This document shows, in pieces, positions 18,684 through 28,943 of a DNA stretch of 64,000 nt. Both the position numbers and the translations under genes were made by a program. The notes below the pieces were generated by a model, which was given only the letters and a program-made list of their open reading frames with translations, made no database searches and was not told the DNA's origin. Numbering within the stretch: the first letter of the stretch is position 1; each line of letters opens with the position of its first letter. The stretch is from the NCBI GenBank assembly GCA_022009855.1, contig CP091727.1, positions 4,154,001 through 4,218,000 of the forward strand. The letters run 5' to 3'. This stretch comes from Lentisphaeria bacterium. Lineage in GTDB: Bacteria > Verrucomicrobiota > Lentisphaeria > Victivallales > Victivallaceae.

Positions 18684-19627
18684 TCAGCGGAGCGCATTCC
18701 GGCGGACCCAGGCGTCGTAGACGGCAACTCCGTCTGCGATTGCCGCTGCAGCTTTACGCTGTCGTGCCGCCGAGGCGATGGCCTCCTCCTCCGCGGGCGT
18801 TGAAATGAAGCCCGCTTCAATCAAAACGGCCGGACACTCCGCCAGTGTCAGCACCGGAACCGCGCATACTTCGTCCCGCGGTCCACCCCGCCCGTGGCCC
18901 GCACCAGCCGGGTTTGAATCCGTTCCGCCAGATTGATCGAGGCCGCATCGAACCGGTTTGCCGCCAAAGTTCCGCCCAACGCTCCCCCCGATGTGCTGGC
19001 CGCTCCTCCGGGAGTCAGCGCGTAGGTCTCAATGCCGGTCGCGTTCGGGTTGGAGGAGGAGGCGTTGTGGTGGATTGACAGAAAGAGATCCGCCGCAACC
19101 TCCCCGGTAAGCCTGCCGCGTCGGTCGAGCGAAACGGCCTGATCTTTCGTGCGGGTCATGAGCACCGTGTAGCCGCGCTTTTCCAGCTCCAGTTTCACGG
19201 CAGAAGCCAGCGCGAGATTGATTGCCTTCTCCTGATATTTCTTTCCGACCGCGCCCAGTTCCGCACCGCCGTGCCCGGGATCCAGCAGAACCCGCTTCAC
19301 CGGTCCGGCGTTGTCGGTCCGGCGGCGAAGCAGCGGTTCCACCGTCTGCCGCAGGGAGAGCGGGGTAACGGTGTAGACGCCGTTTTCATCGCGCAGCGCC
19401 GGTTCCGGCAGATGAACGACGGTTCCATTGAAGAGCGTCCGGGTGCTCCCCGGCGTGAGCGTCAGCGTGCTGCCGTTCGTTGCGGTGAGAATGCATTGTT
19501 CTCCCCGGAGCTCTGCCGTCCGGAATCCGAGCGAACGCAATTCCGGCGAGATCGAGCCGCGGAACAGCGAACACCCCGACACGAGCAGCAGCAGTGCGGC
19601 GGCGAGGTGGCGGAACAGCTGTTTCAT
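18684..19627 (-). CDS. N-acetylmuramoyl-L-alanine amidase lipoprotein (Amidase_3), frameshifted
   Basis: Zinc amidase cleaving the MurNAc-L-Ala bond of peptidoglycan. ATG at 19627 with GAGGAGAAG; the N-terminus MKQLFRHLAAALLLLVSGC is a lipoprotein signal with lipobox LVSGC. Zinc and catalytic residues: His in LLDPGHGG, Glu in QEKAINL, His in LSIHHNAS, and Glu in CPAVLIEAGFIS. The frame changes near 18868 (KYARFR then VLTLAECPAVL); the true stop is at 18684. Last gene of the ugd operon, 14 bases after ugd. Confidence 0.88.
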
Positions 19628-19641
19628 ACAACCGCTTCTCC

Positions 19642-21012
19642 TCAGAAATGGGTCATCGGCTTGCGGCCGAGCGGATAGACGTTGAAGCCGATTTCGTAAA
19701 GTGCGGCGTGGTCGAGCAGATTGCGGCCGTCGAAGATGAATGCCGGTTTTTCCATCCGTTCGAAAATCCTGCGGAAATCGAGATCCCGGAAGCACTTCCA
19801 CTCCGTCATCACCGCGATGGCATGCGTTCCTTCCACCGCTTCGTAGGGGTCGGAACAGTAGGTGATGTCACCTTCGGCTTCTTCCAGGTCGATCCGGGCA
19901 TTGCCGAGCGCCTTGGGGTCGTGGATGCGGATTCTGGCATGTTCCTCGAGCAGCTGGCGGCAGACCGAAATGGCTGGAGACTCCCGGGTATCTCCTGTGT
20001 CAGCCTTGAAGGCGAAGCCGAGAATCGCGATCTTCTTGTCCGCAACGGTGTTGAACATTGCCGCAAGCATGTTCCCGACAAAGCGGCGCGCCTGATAGTC
20101 ATTGATCCTGACCACCTGTTCCCAGTACTCCGCCACCTCCGGTAGCCCGTAGTAGCCGCAGAGATAGACCAGATTGAGGATGTCCTTCTTGAAGCAGGAG
20201 CCGCCGAAGCCGATTCCCGCCTTCAGGAATTTCGGGCCGATCCTGCTGTCGCGTCCCGCGGCCCCGGTCACCTCGTCGATGTTCGCCTCGGTCTTTTCGC
20301 AGAGGGCGGAGATGCTGTTCACCGAAGAAACCCGCTGTGCGAGCAGCGCATTGGAAACCAGCTTGGTCAACTCACTGCTCCACAATCCGGTGGTGATGAT
20401 CCGTTCGCGCGGAACCCAGTTCGCATAGATGGAGACGATCTCTTCGATCGCCCGCTGCCCTTCCGGAGTCTCCATTCCGCCGATCAGCACCCGGTCGGGA
20501 TTCTCCAGATCCCGGATCGCGGTGCCTTCCGCGAGAAATTCCGGATTGGAGATGATCTGAAAGTGCAGTCCCTTGGTGTTTGAGTGGAGGATCCGGCTCA
20601 TCGCCTGCGCCGTTCGGACCGGAAGGGTGCTCTTCTCCACCACGATCTTATCGGAGTCGGCGTATTCGATAATGTCGCGGGCGGTCTTTTCCAGATACTG
20701 AAGATCGGCGGCCTTTCCGGCGCCGGCACCGAAGGTCTTGGTCGGAGTATTGACGCTGACAAAGATCACATCCGCCTCGCGGATTCCCTTCGGAATATCA
20801 TCCGAATAGAAGAGATTGCGGCCGCGGCAGCGCTTCACCACCTCTTCCAGACCGGGTTCGTAGATCGGCAGTTCGTCGGAATTCCACGCGGCGATCCGGC
20901 TTCGGTTGATATCCACGACGGTTACCCGGTACTGCGGACAGCGGTCGGCGATGACCGCCATGGTCGGACTGCCGACATAGCCGGCCCCAATGCAGAGAAT
21001 GTTTCGAATCAT
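19642..21012 (-). CDS. ugd: UDP-glucose 6-dehydrogenase
   Basis: Four-electron oxidation of UDP-glucose to UDP-glucuronate. Intact, 456 residues, in the range of the longer (eukaryote-like) form. NAD motif LCIGAGYVGSPTMAV, VSVNTPTKTFG, substrate region EFLAEGTAI, catalytic cysteine in GIGFGGSCFKKDIL and C-terminal FAFKADTGDTRESPA. AGGAACATCTC precedes the ATG. It follows the UDP-glucuronate decarboxylase gene by 21 bases; together they supply UDP-xylose. Confidence 0.95.
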   Translation of the reverse strand: MIRNILCIGAGYVGSPTMAVIADRCPQYRVTVVDINRSRIAAWNSDELPIYEPGLEEVVKRCRGRNLFYSDDIPKGIREADVIFVSVNTPTKTFGAGAGKAADLQYLEKTARDIIEYADSDKIVVEKSTLPVRTAQAMSRILHSNTKGLHFQIISNPEFLAEGTAIRDLENPDRVLIGGMETPEGQRAIEEIVSIYANWVPRERIITTGLWSSELTKLVSNALLAQRVSSVNSISALCEKTEANIDEVTGAAGRDSRIGPKFLKAGIGFGGSCFKKDILNLVYLCGYYGLPEVAEYWEQVVRINDYQARRFVGNMLAAMFNTVADKKIAILGFAFKADTGDTRESPAISVCRQLLEEHARIRIHDPKALGNARIDLEEAEGDITYCSDPYEAVEGTHAIAVMTEWKCFRDLDFRRIFERMEKPAFIFDGRNLLDHAALYEIGFNVYPLGRKPMTHF

Positions 21013-21033
21013 GAGATGTTCCTGTTTGTATCA

Positions 21034-21995
21034 CTATTTGCAGAAATCCGGATCTTCGCGCAGCAGCTGGTCGAAGTAGGCGATCGTGCGCTGCAGTCCC
21101 TCCCGCAGCGGCGTGACAGCCTGCCAGTTGAGCAGCTGCCGGGCCTTTGCCGTATCCGGGCGGCGCTGTTTCGGATCATCCGCCGGCAGTGGCCGGCGGA
21201 TGATTTTCGACCGGGATCCGGTCAGCTCTATCACCAGTTCCGCAAGTTCCAGGATGGTGAATTCTCCCGGATTGCCGAGGTTGATCGGGCCGGTTACCTC
21301 GTCCGGTGTCGCCATCATGCGGATCAATCCTTCGACAAGGTCATCGCGGTAGCAGAAGCTCCGGGTCTGGCTGCCGTCTCCGTAGATGGTAATATTTTGA
21401 TTTTTCAGAGCCTGAAGGATAAAGTTGCTGACAACCCGCCCGTCATTCGGATGCATCCGGGGGCCGTAGGTGTTGAAGATACGGACAATTTTGACCGGCA
21501 GATTGCATTGGATCCGGTAGGCGTGAAAAGTGTTTCCGCACACCGCTTCCCCTCGTCGTAACAGGAGCGGAGTCCAACCGGGTTGACGTTGCCCCAGTAC
21601 TCCTCCACCTGGGGATGAACCGTCGGATCTCCGTATACTTCGCTGGTGGAAGCCTGAAGGATCTTTGCTCCGAGCCGTTTTGCCAGGCCGAGCAGATTGA
21701 TCGCGCCATGTACGCAGGTCTTCACCGTCTGGACCGGATCCCGCTGGTAGTGAATCGGCGAGGCCGGGCAGGCGAGATTGTAGATTTCATCCACCTCCAG
21801 ATAGAGCGGGAAGGTGATGTCGTGACGGATCAGCTCGAAACGGGGATTTTTCAGCAGGTGATAGATGTTGCGTTTGTCACCGGTGTAGAAGTTGTCCACG
21901 CACAGGACTTCGTTGCCCGCCTCCAGAAGCCGTTCGCAGAGATGAGAGCCGAGGAACCCGCTGCCCCCGGTGACCAGAATCGATTTGTTTTTCAT
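21034..21995 (-). CDS. UDP-glucuronate decarboxylase (UDP-xylose synthase), frameshifted
   Basis: Short-chain dehydrogenase converting UDP-GlcA to UDP-xylose. VTGGSGFLGSHLCERLL, VDNFYTGDKRNI, LACPASPIHYQRDP, STSEVYGDP and catalytic SCYDEGKR with Tyr and Lys are hallmarks of this enzyme. In the second frame: RIFNTYGPRMHPNDGRVVSN. The break lies near 21540 around CTTTTCACG, where one base is missing. First gene of the operon with ugd and the amidase. Confidence 0.92.
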
Positions 21996-22195
21996 GGCGC
22001 AGAACTCTTTCTCAATTTTAATTCTTCTTCATTAAGATAACCCGGCATTCTCAATAAGTCCAGCTGTCCGGAGCAATTCGCCGAAAAAAAGCCATCGAAG
22101 TCTTGAAGGCGGAGAGGCGATCGACAGAATTTTTTATTTTTTTCGCGGGAAGAGAATAAAAGCGGTTCTTTCCACGTTTTTTTAAAAAGGATTAC

Positions 22196-22223
22196 TTGAA
22201 AAAAATAAAAATACTGCTATAAT
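22196..22223 (+). promoter_or_regulatory. Sigma-70 promoter of the TolC-like gene
   Basis: TTGAAA and TATAAT with a 16-base spacer in an AT-rich stretch. It lies in the 294-base region without genes between 21996 and 22289, which otherwise holds only the operator below. Confidence 0.75.
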
Positions 22224-22242
22224 ATTTAGGATCACCTAAATA
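22223..22242. promoter_or_regulatory. 20-bp palindromic operator overlapping the -10 box (DtxR/MntR-like)
   Basis: TATTTAGGATCACCTAAATA: perfect 8-bp arms around ATCA, directly at the end of TATAAT, so a bound protein would block the promoter. TTAGG...CCTAA half-sites are usual for DtxR/IdeR/MntR-type metal regulators. The same frame, TTAG-N6-CTAA with A/T flanks, occurs twice upstream of the DUF3793-flavodoxin genes. Confidence 0.65.
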
Positions 22243-22289
22243 GAAATTTAGAGAGTTCCAATTTTCATCAACGGAGCGACAAGAGTTTT

Positions 22290-24083
22290 ATGGAATGGAA
22301 GAAGTTTGCTAGGGGAGGGGCGTTCGGCCTGTTGCTGATCGCCATCGGCGGCTGTTATGAATATAAGGCCCCTCCGGCCGCGACTCTGGGGAAACCTACA
22401 CCCGGCGTGATCGGGACAAGGCGGATGAGCTTCTCAATGGAATTACCGAATTGACGCTGGCCGACGCGCAGCGGATCGCGGTGTTGAACAACCCGACCTA
22501 TATCGCGGCCAGTCATGCGGTCAATGCCGCACGGATGCGCTACTATCAGGCATGGGGCGCCTATTCGCCGGTCGTGTCGGCCAACTTCACCTTGCAGGAG
22601 AATGACTCCTGGAGCCGCCGTCAGGAGAACTCTTCCGGTCCGACCCGCACCCGCAGGTTCTCCACGTCGACCGGAGTGTCCGCGACCTGGCTGGTATTCG
22701 ACGGTCTGGCCCGTGAGTTCAACATCAAGGCTGCTTCGCACAGCCTGGATTATCAGCGGTTGCTCGAAGAGGACGAGTGCCGTACGCTGATGCGGGCGGT
22801 TGCCTACGCATACAACGATGTGCTCCTGGCGATCGAGAACAAGCGAATTTCTCTGGAGGACAGAAACTTCCAGCAGATATCGCTCAAGGATACTCAGATG
22901 AAGTTCCAGGCAGGAGCGGTTCCGCTCAGCGACGTGCTGAACTTTGAAATTCAGATGAACGCCGCCGACGGCGATCTGATTGCCGCCGACTACCAGTATG
23001 AAACTGCGATTTATTCTCTGGCCGTGCTGATGGGCTACCCGGAAGGTACTCTGCCGCCGGAGATCAAATTCCCCTCCGATTTCAAAACCAACTTCAGCGA
23101 CCTGCCGTCGGTCGATATCTACCTTGACACTGCGCTGGCCAACCGGCCGGACCTCAAGGGGTACCGCGAACAGCTCGAGGTCGCCCGCTACCAGATGTAC
23201 CAGACCTACAGCGCCTACTCACCGACGGTCAACGCATTTCTCGATCTCTCGTACGGGACGAATCTGAGCCGCTACTCCGGCGGACAGAGTCCCTATTCCC
23301 ACTCCTACAGCGAGTCGCCGGCGATCGGTTACGGCTTGACTGCGGACTGGACGATCTTCAACGGATTCATCCGCTACAACAAGATGCGGGAGTATCAGGC
23401 AGCCGTCGCCGTCGCCGACTTCCAGGTGGCGCAGAAATGGCTCGATGTCGTTGGCGAGGTCCGTGCGGCATATGCGAACTACATTCAGAGTGTTCGTCAG
23501 ACCAGAATTTACGAGAAAACCCGCGATCTTTCCGCCAAACAGCGCGATCTGGTCGATGAGGGGTACCGCGCCGGAAACGTCGAGCTGACCCGTCTCAACG
23601 AGGCGCAGCGCGACCTGGTGGAAGCGGAAACCAACCTCGCCAGCAGCTATGTGGCCATTCAGAACGCCAAGGCACAGCTTGATGCGGCCGTCTATGCAAA
23701 TCAGGCGGACTACTACAAGGATCCGGTCAATACCCGCCCCGGGAAACTGGAGAACACGCCCGCTCCCGGTTTGAGCGAAAAAGAGATGACGGAGAAGAGT
23801 GAACAGACTCAGCCTGCCTCAGCTCCGAATACTTCGATTATTCCGGGAACCGCCGATGCTACGGCTCCGACGGCTCCGGTTGCTGAACCGAAGGCCCCGG
23901 CGGTGAAGGCCCCCGGCGGTGAAGGCTCCGGCGGTAAATGAAAAATCCACGGAGAAAACCGGACTTCCGGCACTGAAGACCAAAACCGATGTCGCGCCGA
24001 TTCCCGCTACGCCGACAGCGCCTCCGGCTTCTCAGAAGACGACGGCTCCTGCCGCCGGCGTACCGGAAGTTCTGCAGCCCTGA
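22290..24083 (+). CDS. TolC-family outer-membrane efflux lipoprotein, frameshifted
   Basis: Outer-membrane channel subunit. ATG at 22290 gives a lipoprotein signal (FGLLLIAIGGC). The body (TLADAQRIAVLNNPTYIAA, the RLNEAQRDLVEAETNLASSY repeat helix and the matching half-motif AVPLSDVLNFEIQMNAADG) is the duplicated TolC/OprM helix-strand unit. Breaks: near 22390 and near 23905, where an extra C occurs in GCCCCCGG; after correction the tail reads PAVKAPAVKAPAV and continues as a Pro/Ala/Thr-rich extension to the stop at 24081-24083. The tail is unusual. No adaptor or pump gene lies beside it, so the partner is unknown. Confidence 0.85.
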
Positions 24084-24103
24084 CGAACCGCTGCGTTCCG
24101 AAG

Positions 24104-24139
24104 AAAACGCGAAGACCGTTATCGGCCCTCGCGTTTTTT
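24104..24139 (+). terminator. Intrinsic terminator after the TolC-like gene
   Basis: AAAACGCGA pairs with TCGCGTTTT across a 16-base loop and runs into a T tract. Confidence 0.75.
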
Positions 24140-24209
24140 ATCTTCCGGAACTGGACAAATCCGTAAACCGGTGACACATTAAGAGAAAAAACAACAGAGG
24201 TGTTCGGGG

Positions 24210-25555
24210 ATGGATTGGTCGCTGCTGTGGAATCCGGTGTTGTTGTCGGTCGCGCTGCTGCTGCTGCTTTCCGCGTTGCGGCTCAATGTGGTGTTTTCGC
24301 TGATTCTCGCTTCGGTCACCGGAGGATTGCTGGCGGGGATGGGGGTGTCAGAGTCGATACAGGCCTTTTACCGCGGTCTCGGCGGCGGCGCAGGAATCGC
24401 AATGAATTATGCGATGCTCGGCGCATTTTCCATCGCAATCTCCCGTTCCGGCATGACGGAACTGCTGGCGCAGAAGTTGTTTGAGCGGATCGGGAAACAG
24501 GTTTCGCCCCGTCAGGTCTTCTGGTTCAAGTATTCTCTGATCGGATTTCTGACGCTGGCGTCAATTTCATCACAGAATCTTATTCCCGTGCACATTGCGT
24601 TCATTCCGATTCTGATTCCGCCGCTGTTGCCGGTGTTTGAGCGGCTCCGGCTCGACCGGCGGATGGTCGCCTGCATCCTCACCTTCGGGCTGATAACTCC
24701 GTACATGGTACTTCCGGTGGGGTTCGGGAAAATTTTCATCAACGAGGTGGTTCTTGGCAGCATCCGCAAAAGCGGGATGGCGGTGACCGCCTCGGAAGCG
24801 CCCGGTGCCATGCTGATCCCCGCACTGGGGATGGTTGTCGGACTGCTGATTGCTGTTTTTTTCTCCTACCGTCGACCGCGGGACTACAATCGGACGGTGA
24901 CGGAACGGGAGGTGCGCGAAACAGAACCGGTGAAGATCGAGCGCCGGGCGGTGCTGGTCGGCATTGTCGCAATTCTGATTGCACTTGCCGGGCAGTTTCT
25001 GATGGATTCGCTGATCGTGGCGTCGGTGCTCGAGTGCTGGTCTTCGTAATTTCCGGCGTTTTCCGTTTGAGTGATACGCAGGATATCTTCACCCGGGGCG
25101 TCTATCTGATGGGCGGAATCGGGTTGGTGATGATTGCCGCATCCGGCTTCGCAGAGGTGATGCGTGCCACCGGCGGCGTCGACGCAATGGTGGAATGCGT
25201 CGCCAGATTCGCCGGCGACTACCGGGGGGTGACTGTCTTTCTGATGCTCTTCATCGGGCTGGTGATTACGATGGGAATCGGTTCCTCATTTTCGACGGTG
25301 CCGCTGATCGCCGCAATCTATGTGCCGCTGTGCATGGCGATGGGGCTCTCGCCTGCGGCGACGATCGCGATTGTCGGTTCGGCGGGGGCGCTGGGTGATG
25401 CCGGGTCTCCGGTTTCCGAATCGGTGCTGGGGCCGACCGCCGGTCTCAATGCGGACGGGCAGCACGATCATATCTACGACTCGGTCATACCGACCTTCCT
25501 GCACTACAATCTGCCGTTGCTCGCCGCCGGCTGGATCGCCGGAATGGTTCTGTGA
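24210..25555 (+). CDS. Na+/H+ antiporter-family permease (NhaC/YuiF-like), frameshifted
   Basis: About 448 residues with some 10-12 membrane segments. The signature region ALGDAGSPVSESVLGPTAGLN followed by ADGQHDHIYDSVIPTFLHYN is the conserved end of the NhaC/YuiF-like family, members of which carry Na+/H+ or amino acids such as histidine. The break lies near 25035: CTCGAGTG should probably be CTCGGAGTG, giving ASVLGVLVFVISG. ATG at 24210 behind AGAGGTG. The C-terminal coding end overlaps the convergent LD-carboxypeptidase frame. Confidence 0.78.
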
Positions 25556-26458
25556 CGATCAAGCTTCCCGTGAAGACGCGATCTCCTTCGACGGTCAGCG
25601 GCATCCGGCAGTTGAGACAGGCCAGCGGAAAGAGATGCCCGAAGGGAAAGTTGGAGAGCACCGGCCCGCGGACCTCATCGGCCACCTCCTGAAAGAGCCG
25701 GTTCAGCTCCTCCCGGGGGGCGCAGTCGAGAAACTGCCCGAAAATCACTCCCGCCGCCCGGCGGAAGAAGCCGTTCTGTCGAAGCTGTGTGAGATAGCGG
25801 TCCAGCTTGTAGGCTGGTTCATTCAGATCTTCGAACAGAAGAATTTTCCCGGCGGGATCGGGGCAGAACGGAGTTCCGCACAGCGTCACCGCCACCGCGA
25901 GATTGCCGGGCAGGGGAAGGCCGGAAGCTGTTCCCCGGTTCCACACCTGAAACGGGCCGAATTCCGGTGCCGGCGGCAGTTCCATGGGAATCCGCTCCAA
26001 CGCGGCGCGAAACGTGCGGACGGTATAGGATGAGTGTTCCGCTTCCGAGAGTTTGCCCAGCATCGGGCCGACCAGAGGGGAACCGGCATTGCGGGAGATC
26101 ATCGCCCAGTGAAGCGCGGTGATGTCGCTGTATCCGACCACCGGCAGAAGAGGGCGGGCGGCCAGTCTCCTCCAGTCCAGAAGTTCGAGCAGCTGAGCGG
26201 AACCGGAAAACCGCCGCGGGCGGCGAGGAGCAGATCCACCTCCGGATCGAGCCAGGCGGCGGAAAGATCCGCCGCGCGCGCCTCAGCGGAAGCGGCGAGA
26301 TAGCGCGCGGAAGAGGGGCCGTTCACATGCGGCATGATTCTGAGCATTTTCCCCGTCGCGCGGAGCCAATTGACGCCGTCAGTGAACCGTTCGACCGCAA
26401 GTGGTCCGGCGGGAGCGGCGACGGCGATGGTTTTGAATTGTTCCGGTATCATCTGCAT
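25485..26458 (-). CDS. LD-carboxypeptidase (peptidase S66, LdcA-like), frameshifted
   Basis: Removes the terminal D-Ala from muropeptide tetrapeptides during murein recycling. VAAPAGPL at the N-terminus, LLLAARGGF, catalytic Ser in VVGYSDITALHW, and LLFEDLNEPAYKLDRYLTQLR carrying the Glu. The break lies near 26205 in the RGGFG segment. ATG at 26458 or 26452; neither has a strong ribosome-binding site. The frame runs about 70 bases into the antiporter gene; the real end may be earlier if another base error is present. Confidence 0.8.
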
Positions 26459-26496
26459 GGATTCAAAGATACTGCCGGAAAAAAATTTTTCAAGCG

Positions 26497-26538
26497 AAAA
26501 AAAACGGAGGCGGAAAATTTTCATCTTCCGGCCTCCGT
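26497..26538 (-). terminator. Intrinsic terminator of the membrane-anchored Arg/Glu/Gln-rich protein gene
   Basis: On the minus strand ACGGAGGC...GCCTCCGT with an extended imperfect stem, followed by eight T. It stands 16 bases after the stop at 26555. Confidence 0.85.
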
Positions 26539-26554
26539 GCAGAAAGGGGCGGAT

Positions 26555-27202
26555 TCAACGCTTGCCCGCCTGTCGCTGGCGCATCAACTGCCGATAAACC
26601 TGGTGCTGGGCACGCGTGGTCGGGTTGGAGGAGGCCTCGCGCTGACGGCGTTCCTGAGCTGACGGCGGGGTGCGGCGTGGCGGTTGCTGCTGTTGAGTTC
26701 CCTGTTGATTCCCGGCCGCGGCCTGTTTGCGGCGCTCCGCCTCGCGTTTTTCCCGTTCTGCCCGCCGTTTGGCCCATTCGGCACGCCGCGCCTTCATGCG
26801 GGCGATATCTTCGTCGAGCATGCGGTTCTGCTCCTCTTTGCTTGCGGCGAAGAATTTGCGCATTCTTGCCGCCTGTTCCGCCGCGAAGATGCGGCGCATG
26901 CTCTCCATCGCCTGCCGCCATTCGCTTTCCGACATGGCGTTGCGGTTGCGGAACAGGGCCCGCGGTCCGCCGATGGAGCGGATATAATCGCGCTGTTCCT
27001 GAAGATTCATGCGGCGGAAACTCCGGCTCGCCAGAAATTTCGCTGCCTCTTCCTGGTTTTTCTCCGGATCCGGCGGCGTCACCGGCCAGCAGTAGACGGC
27101 GGCCACGATGATTCCGCCGAGAACGACGGCAGCGGCGATGACGATCAGAATCCATCGTTTCCGGCGGGAACCGGGCTTGACAATGTCGGGTATGATGGCC
27201 AT
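26555..27202 (-). CDS. Membrane-anchored hypothetical protein, Arg/Glu/Gln-rich
   Basis: Not recognised. 215 residues, intact. One membrane helix (WILIVIAAAVVLGGIIVAAV, residues about 17-37), then a long charged helix-forming region rich in Arg, Glu, Ala and Gln (RRAEWAKRRAEREKREAERR), a Gln run and a basic, probably disordered tail. It follows the pseudopilin gene by 16 bases, so the two are likely cotranscribed. A role at the cell envelope is all that can be inferred. Confidence 0.6.
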   Translation of the reverse strand: MAIIPDIVKPGSRRKRWILIVIAAAVVLGGIIVAAVYCWPVTPPDPEKNQEEAAKFLASRSFRRMNLQEQRDYIRSIGGPRALFRNRNAMSESEWRQAMESMRRIFAAEQAARMRKFFAASKEEQNRMLDEDIARMKARRAEWAKRRAEREKREAERRKQAAAGNQQGTQQQQPPRRTPPSAQERRQREASSNPTTRAQHQVYRQLMRQRQAGKR

Positions 27203-27218
27203 TGGCCGTTCCTTTCGA

Positions 27219-27814
27219 TTATTTATCCTGATAGTCGCCGACGTGGATGTCGCCGAACAGATGGTTGATCGAACCGGCGGACCCGGGCTTGCCGTGGAAG
27301 TAGCGGAAGTCCGCCAGAATCACCCGGCGCGACTCCCAGTGCGGATTGCTCCGGCGGCCGTAGCGAGGTGGAAAATAGAGGTAGCTGGTCGATTCCGTAC
27401 CGAAAAACGTTTCGTTGTCGAAGGAACTTTCCGCGTAAGTTTCATCATAATCGTAATCGTCGTACTGTTCGTAGTCGTAGGTCTTTTTGGGGCGGTTGTC
27501 CGGGGGCATTGAAAAACTTTGCTCCCTTCGCCGCCGCCGTAATTGGCGAGCGCTTCTGCGATGCCGATCGGCCAGTCCGCCCCTGCATCTTTCGCGATGG
27601 AAGGCATCATGTAGGCGAAGGGACGGACCTTGCAATCGCCTTCATACGCGTTGATCATAATGCCGATCTGGCGCAGGTTGTTCTGGCAGGTGCTGCGGTA
27701 ACCGGACTCCCGGGCCCGGTTCAGCGCCGGGAGCAGCATCCCGGCGAGAATGGCGATAATCGCGATTACCACGAGCAGTTCGATAAGCGTGAATTTCCCG
27801 GAATCTTTTTTCAT
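27219..27814 (-). CDS. Pseudopilin-like protein with prepilin N-terminus, frameshifted
   Basis: ATG at 27814: MKKDSGKFTLIELLVVIA begins a prepilin leader cut before Phe, with the conserved Glu at +5 and an LPALNRARE ending. The C-terminal part (YFHGKPGSAGSINHLFGD, IHVGD) corresponds to the H-x-x-FGDGHV-like close of pseudopilins common in Lentisphaerota and Planctomycetota. Between them lies a Tyr/Asp-rich stretch (TYDYEQYDDYDYDE). One break near 27510 in a C run. It is next to a divergent AraC/GH29 pair; such singletons are often near carbohydrate genes in this phylum. Confidence 0.8.
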
Positions 27815-27984
27815 AACAATCGTTCCCTGCAAAGGTTGTCCTGTTGCTTCATTAACGGCCGGAAATCAGCGGTTATTGTCCGGCGGAAAAGATTTTTCCG
27901 GATTTTTTCCGCCGGACAGACGTCTCATCGATCGGCAGGAGCGGGAAAACCTTGTTTCCCGGCTAACTCATCCCGCATCGGCGA

Positions 27985-28766
27985 TCAACGCTTTCCGGCG
28001 GCCTTTCGATAAGCCGCCGGCGCCTGACCGTAAAGCCGTTTGAAGGTTCGGGAAAAATGAAACCGGTCACGGATGCCGACTTCGGCACAAATCTCATCGA
28101 TCGAGAGCTCTTTCGCCTCCAGCAAGCGGGCTGCGGCGGCATAGCGAACCTGCGTAAGATAGTGATATGGAGTGCAGCCGGTGCACTCGCGGAAACGGCG
28201 GATGAAATTGTTCACGCCCATGCCGCATCCCGTCGCCATTTTTTCAATACTCAGCGGAGAACGGAAACGATCATGGATATAATCGATCATTCGATCCATT
28301 CGGTGATCCCGGTGAAATTCGATCAGAATTTCACGGGGGAGTTCTGTTACCGCCGCTGCGGCCAGAGCGACGGCGGCGGTTTCCCTGAACAGCTCATCCG
28401 CACTCCGGGCGCGATCCGCCAGTTCCTGCAGCAGCGGGGTACATTCCAGTTCCTGGTAGAGAAAACCGGGGGGCGCCGCCGAACTGGCGCATCTCGAAGT
28501 GAAGATAGAACTGTCGGGTTTCCGGGTTGTCACACCAGGTTCTGATCGCGCCGTGAGGCGGGAGAAGGTAGAGTTTTTTTCGGCTGAAACTCTATTTTCT
28601 TCCGGCGGACAATGATTCCGGCACCGGGGGCGGAATGGAGATAGAGCCGCCAGTACGGACCGCCGAGAATGCAGTGTCTCCACACATTGTAGAGCTGGGC
28701 GGTGCGGATGGCGTCGACGCGGATCGGAACGCCGGTATTCCAGATGGATTGTGTGATTTCGTTCAT
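27985..28766 (-). CDS. AraC-family transcriptional regulator, frameshifted
   Basis: ATG at 28766 (MNEITQSIWNTGVPIRVDA). N-terminal ligand domain in two frames, with breaks near 28577 (run of A) and 28470 (run of C); C-terminal double HTH, residues about 155-255: MATGCGMGVNNFIRRFRECT and VGIRDRFHFSRTFKRLYGQAP. Divergent from the alpha-L-fucosidase gene and probably its activator. The 177-base gap contains a 21-bp-phased direct repeat. Confidence 0.85.
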
Positions 28767-28832
28767 ATCATCGAGTGGTTTTTCGGCGAAAAATATAGCT
28801 CAAATTTCAGGTAATGCAATCTAATCTGATGA

Positions 28833-28864
28833 TTTTATTCATACTTTCTGATTTTTTATTCATA
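28833..28864 (+). promoter_or_regulatory. Direct repeat TTTTATTCATA x2, 21-bp phase, probable AraC site
   Basis: TTTTATTCATA occurs at 28833-28843 and 28854-28864, two helical turns apart, between the divergent AraC gene and GH29. AraC-type activators bind such repeats just upstream of the promoter. Confidence 0.55.
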
Positions 28865-28943
28865 GGAGTTTGATTGTATTGACGGAGAATCGGGTTTATC
28901 TTTACTGCAGTTCCCGGATTCAACTACAGGAAAGGATGGAAGT

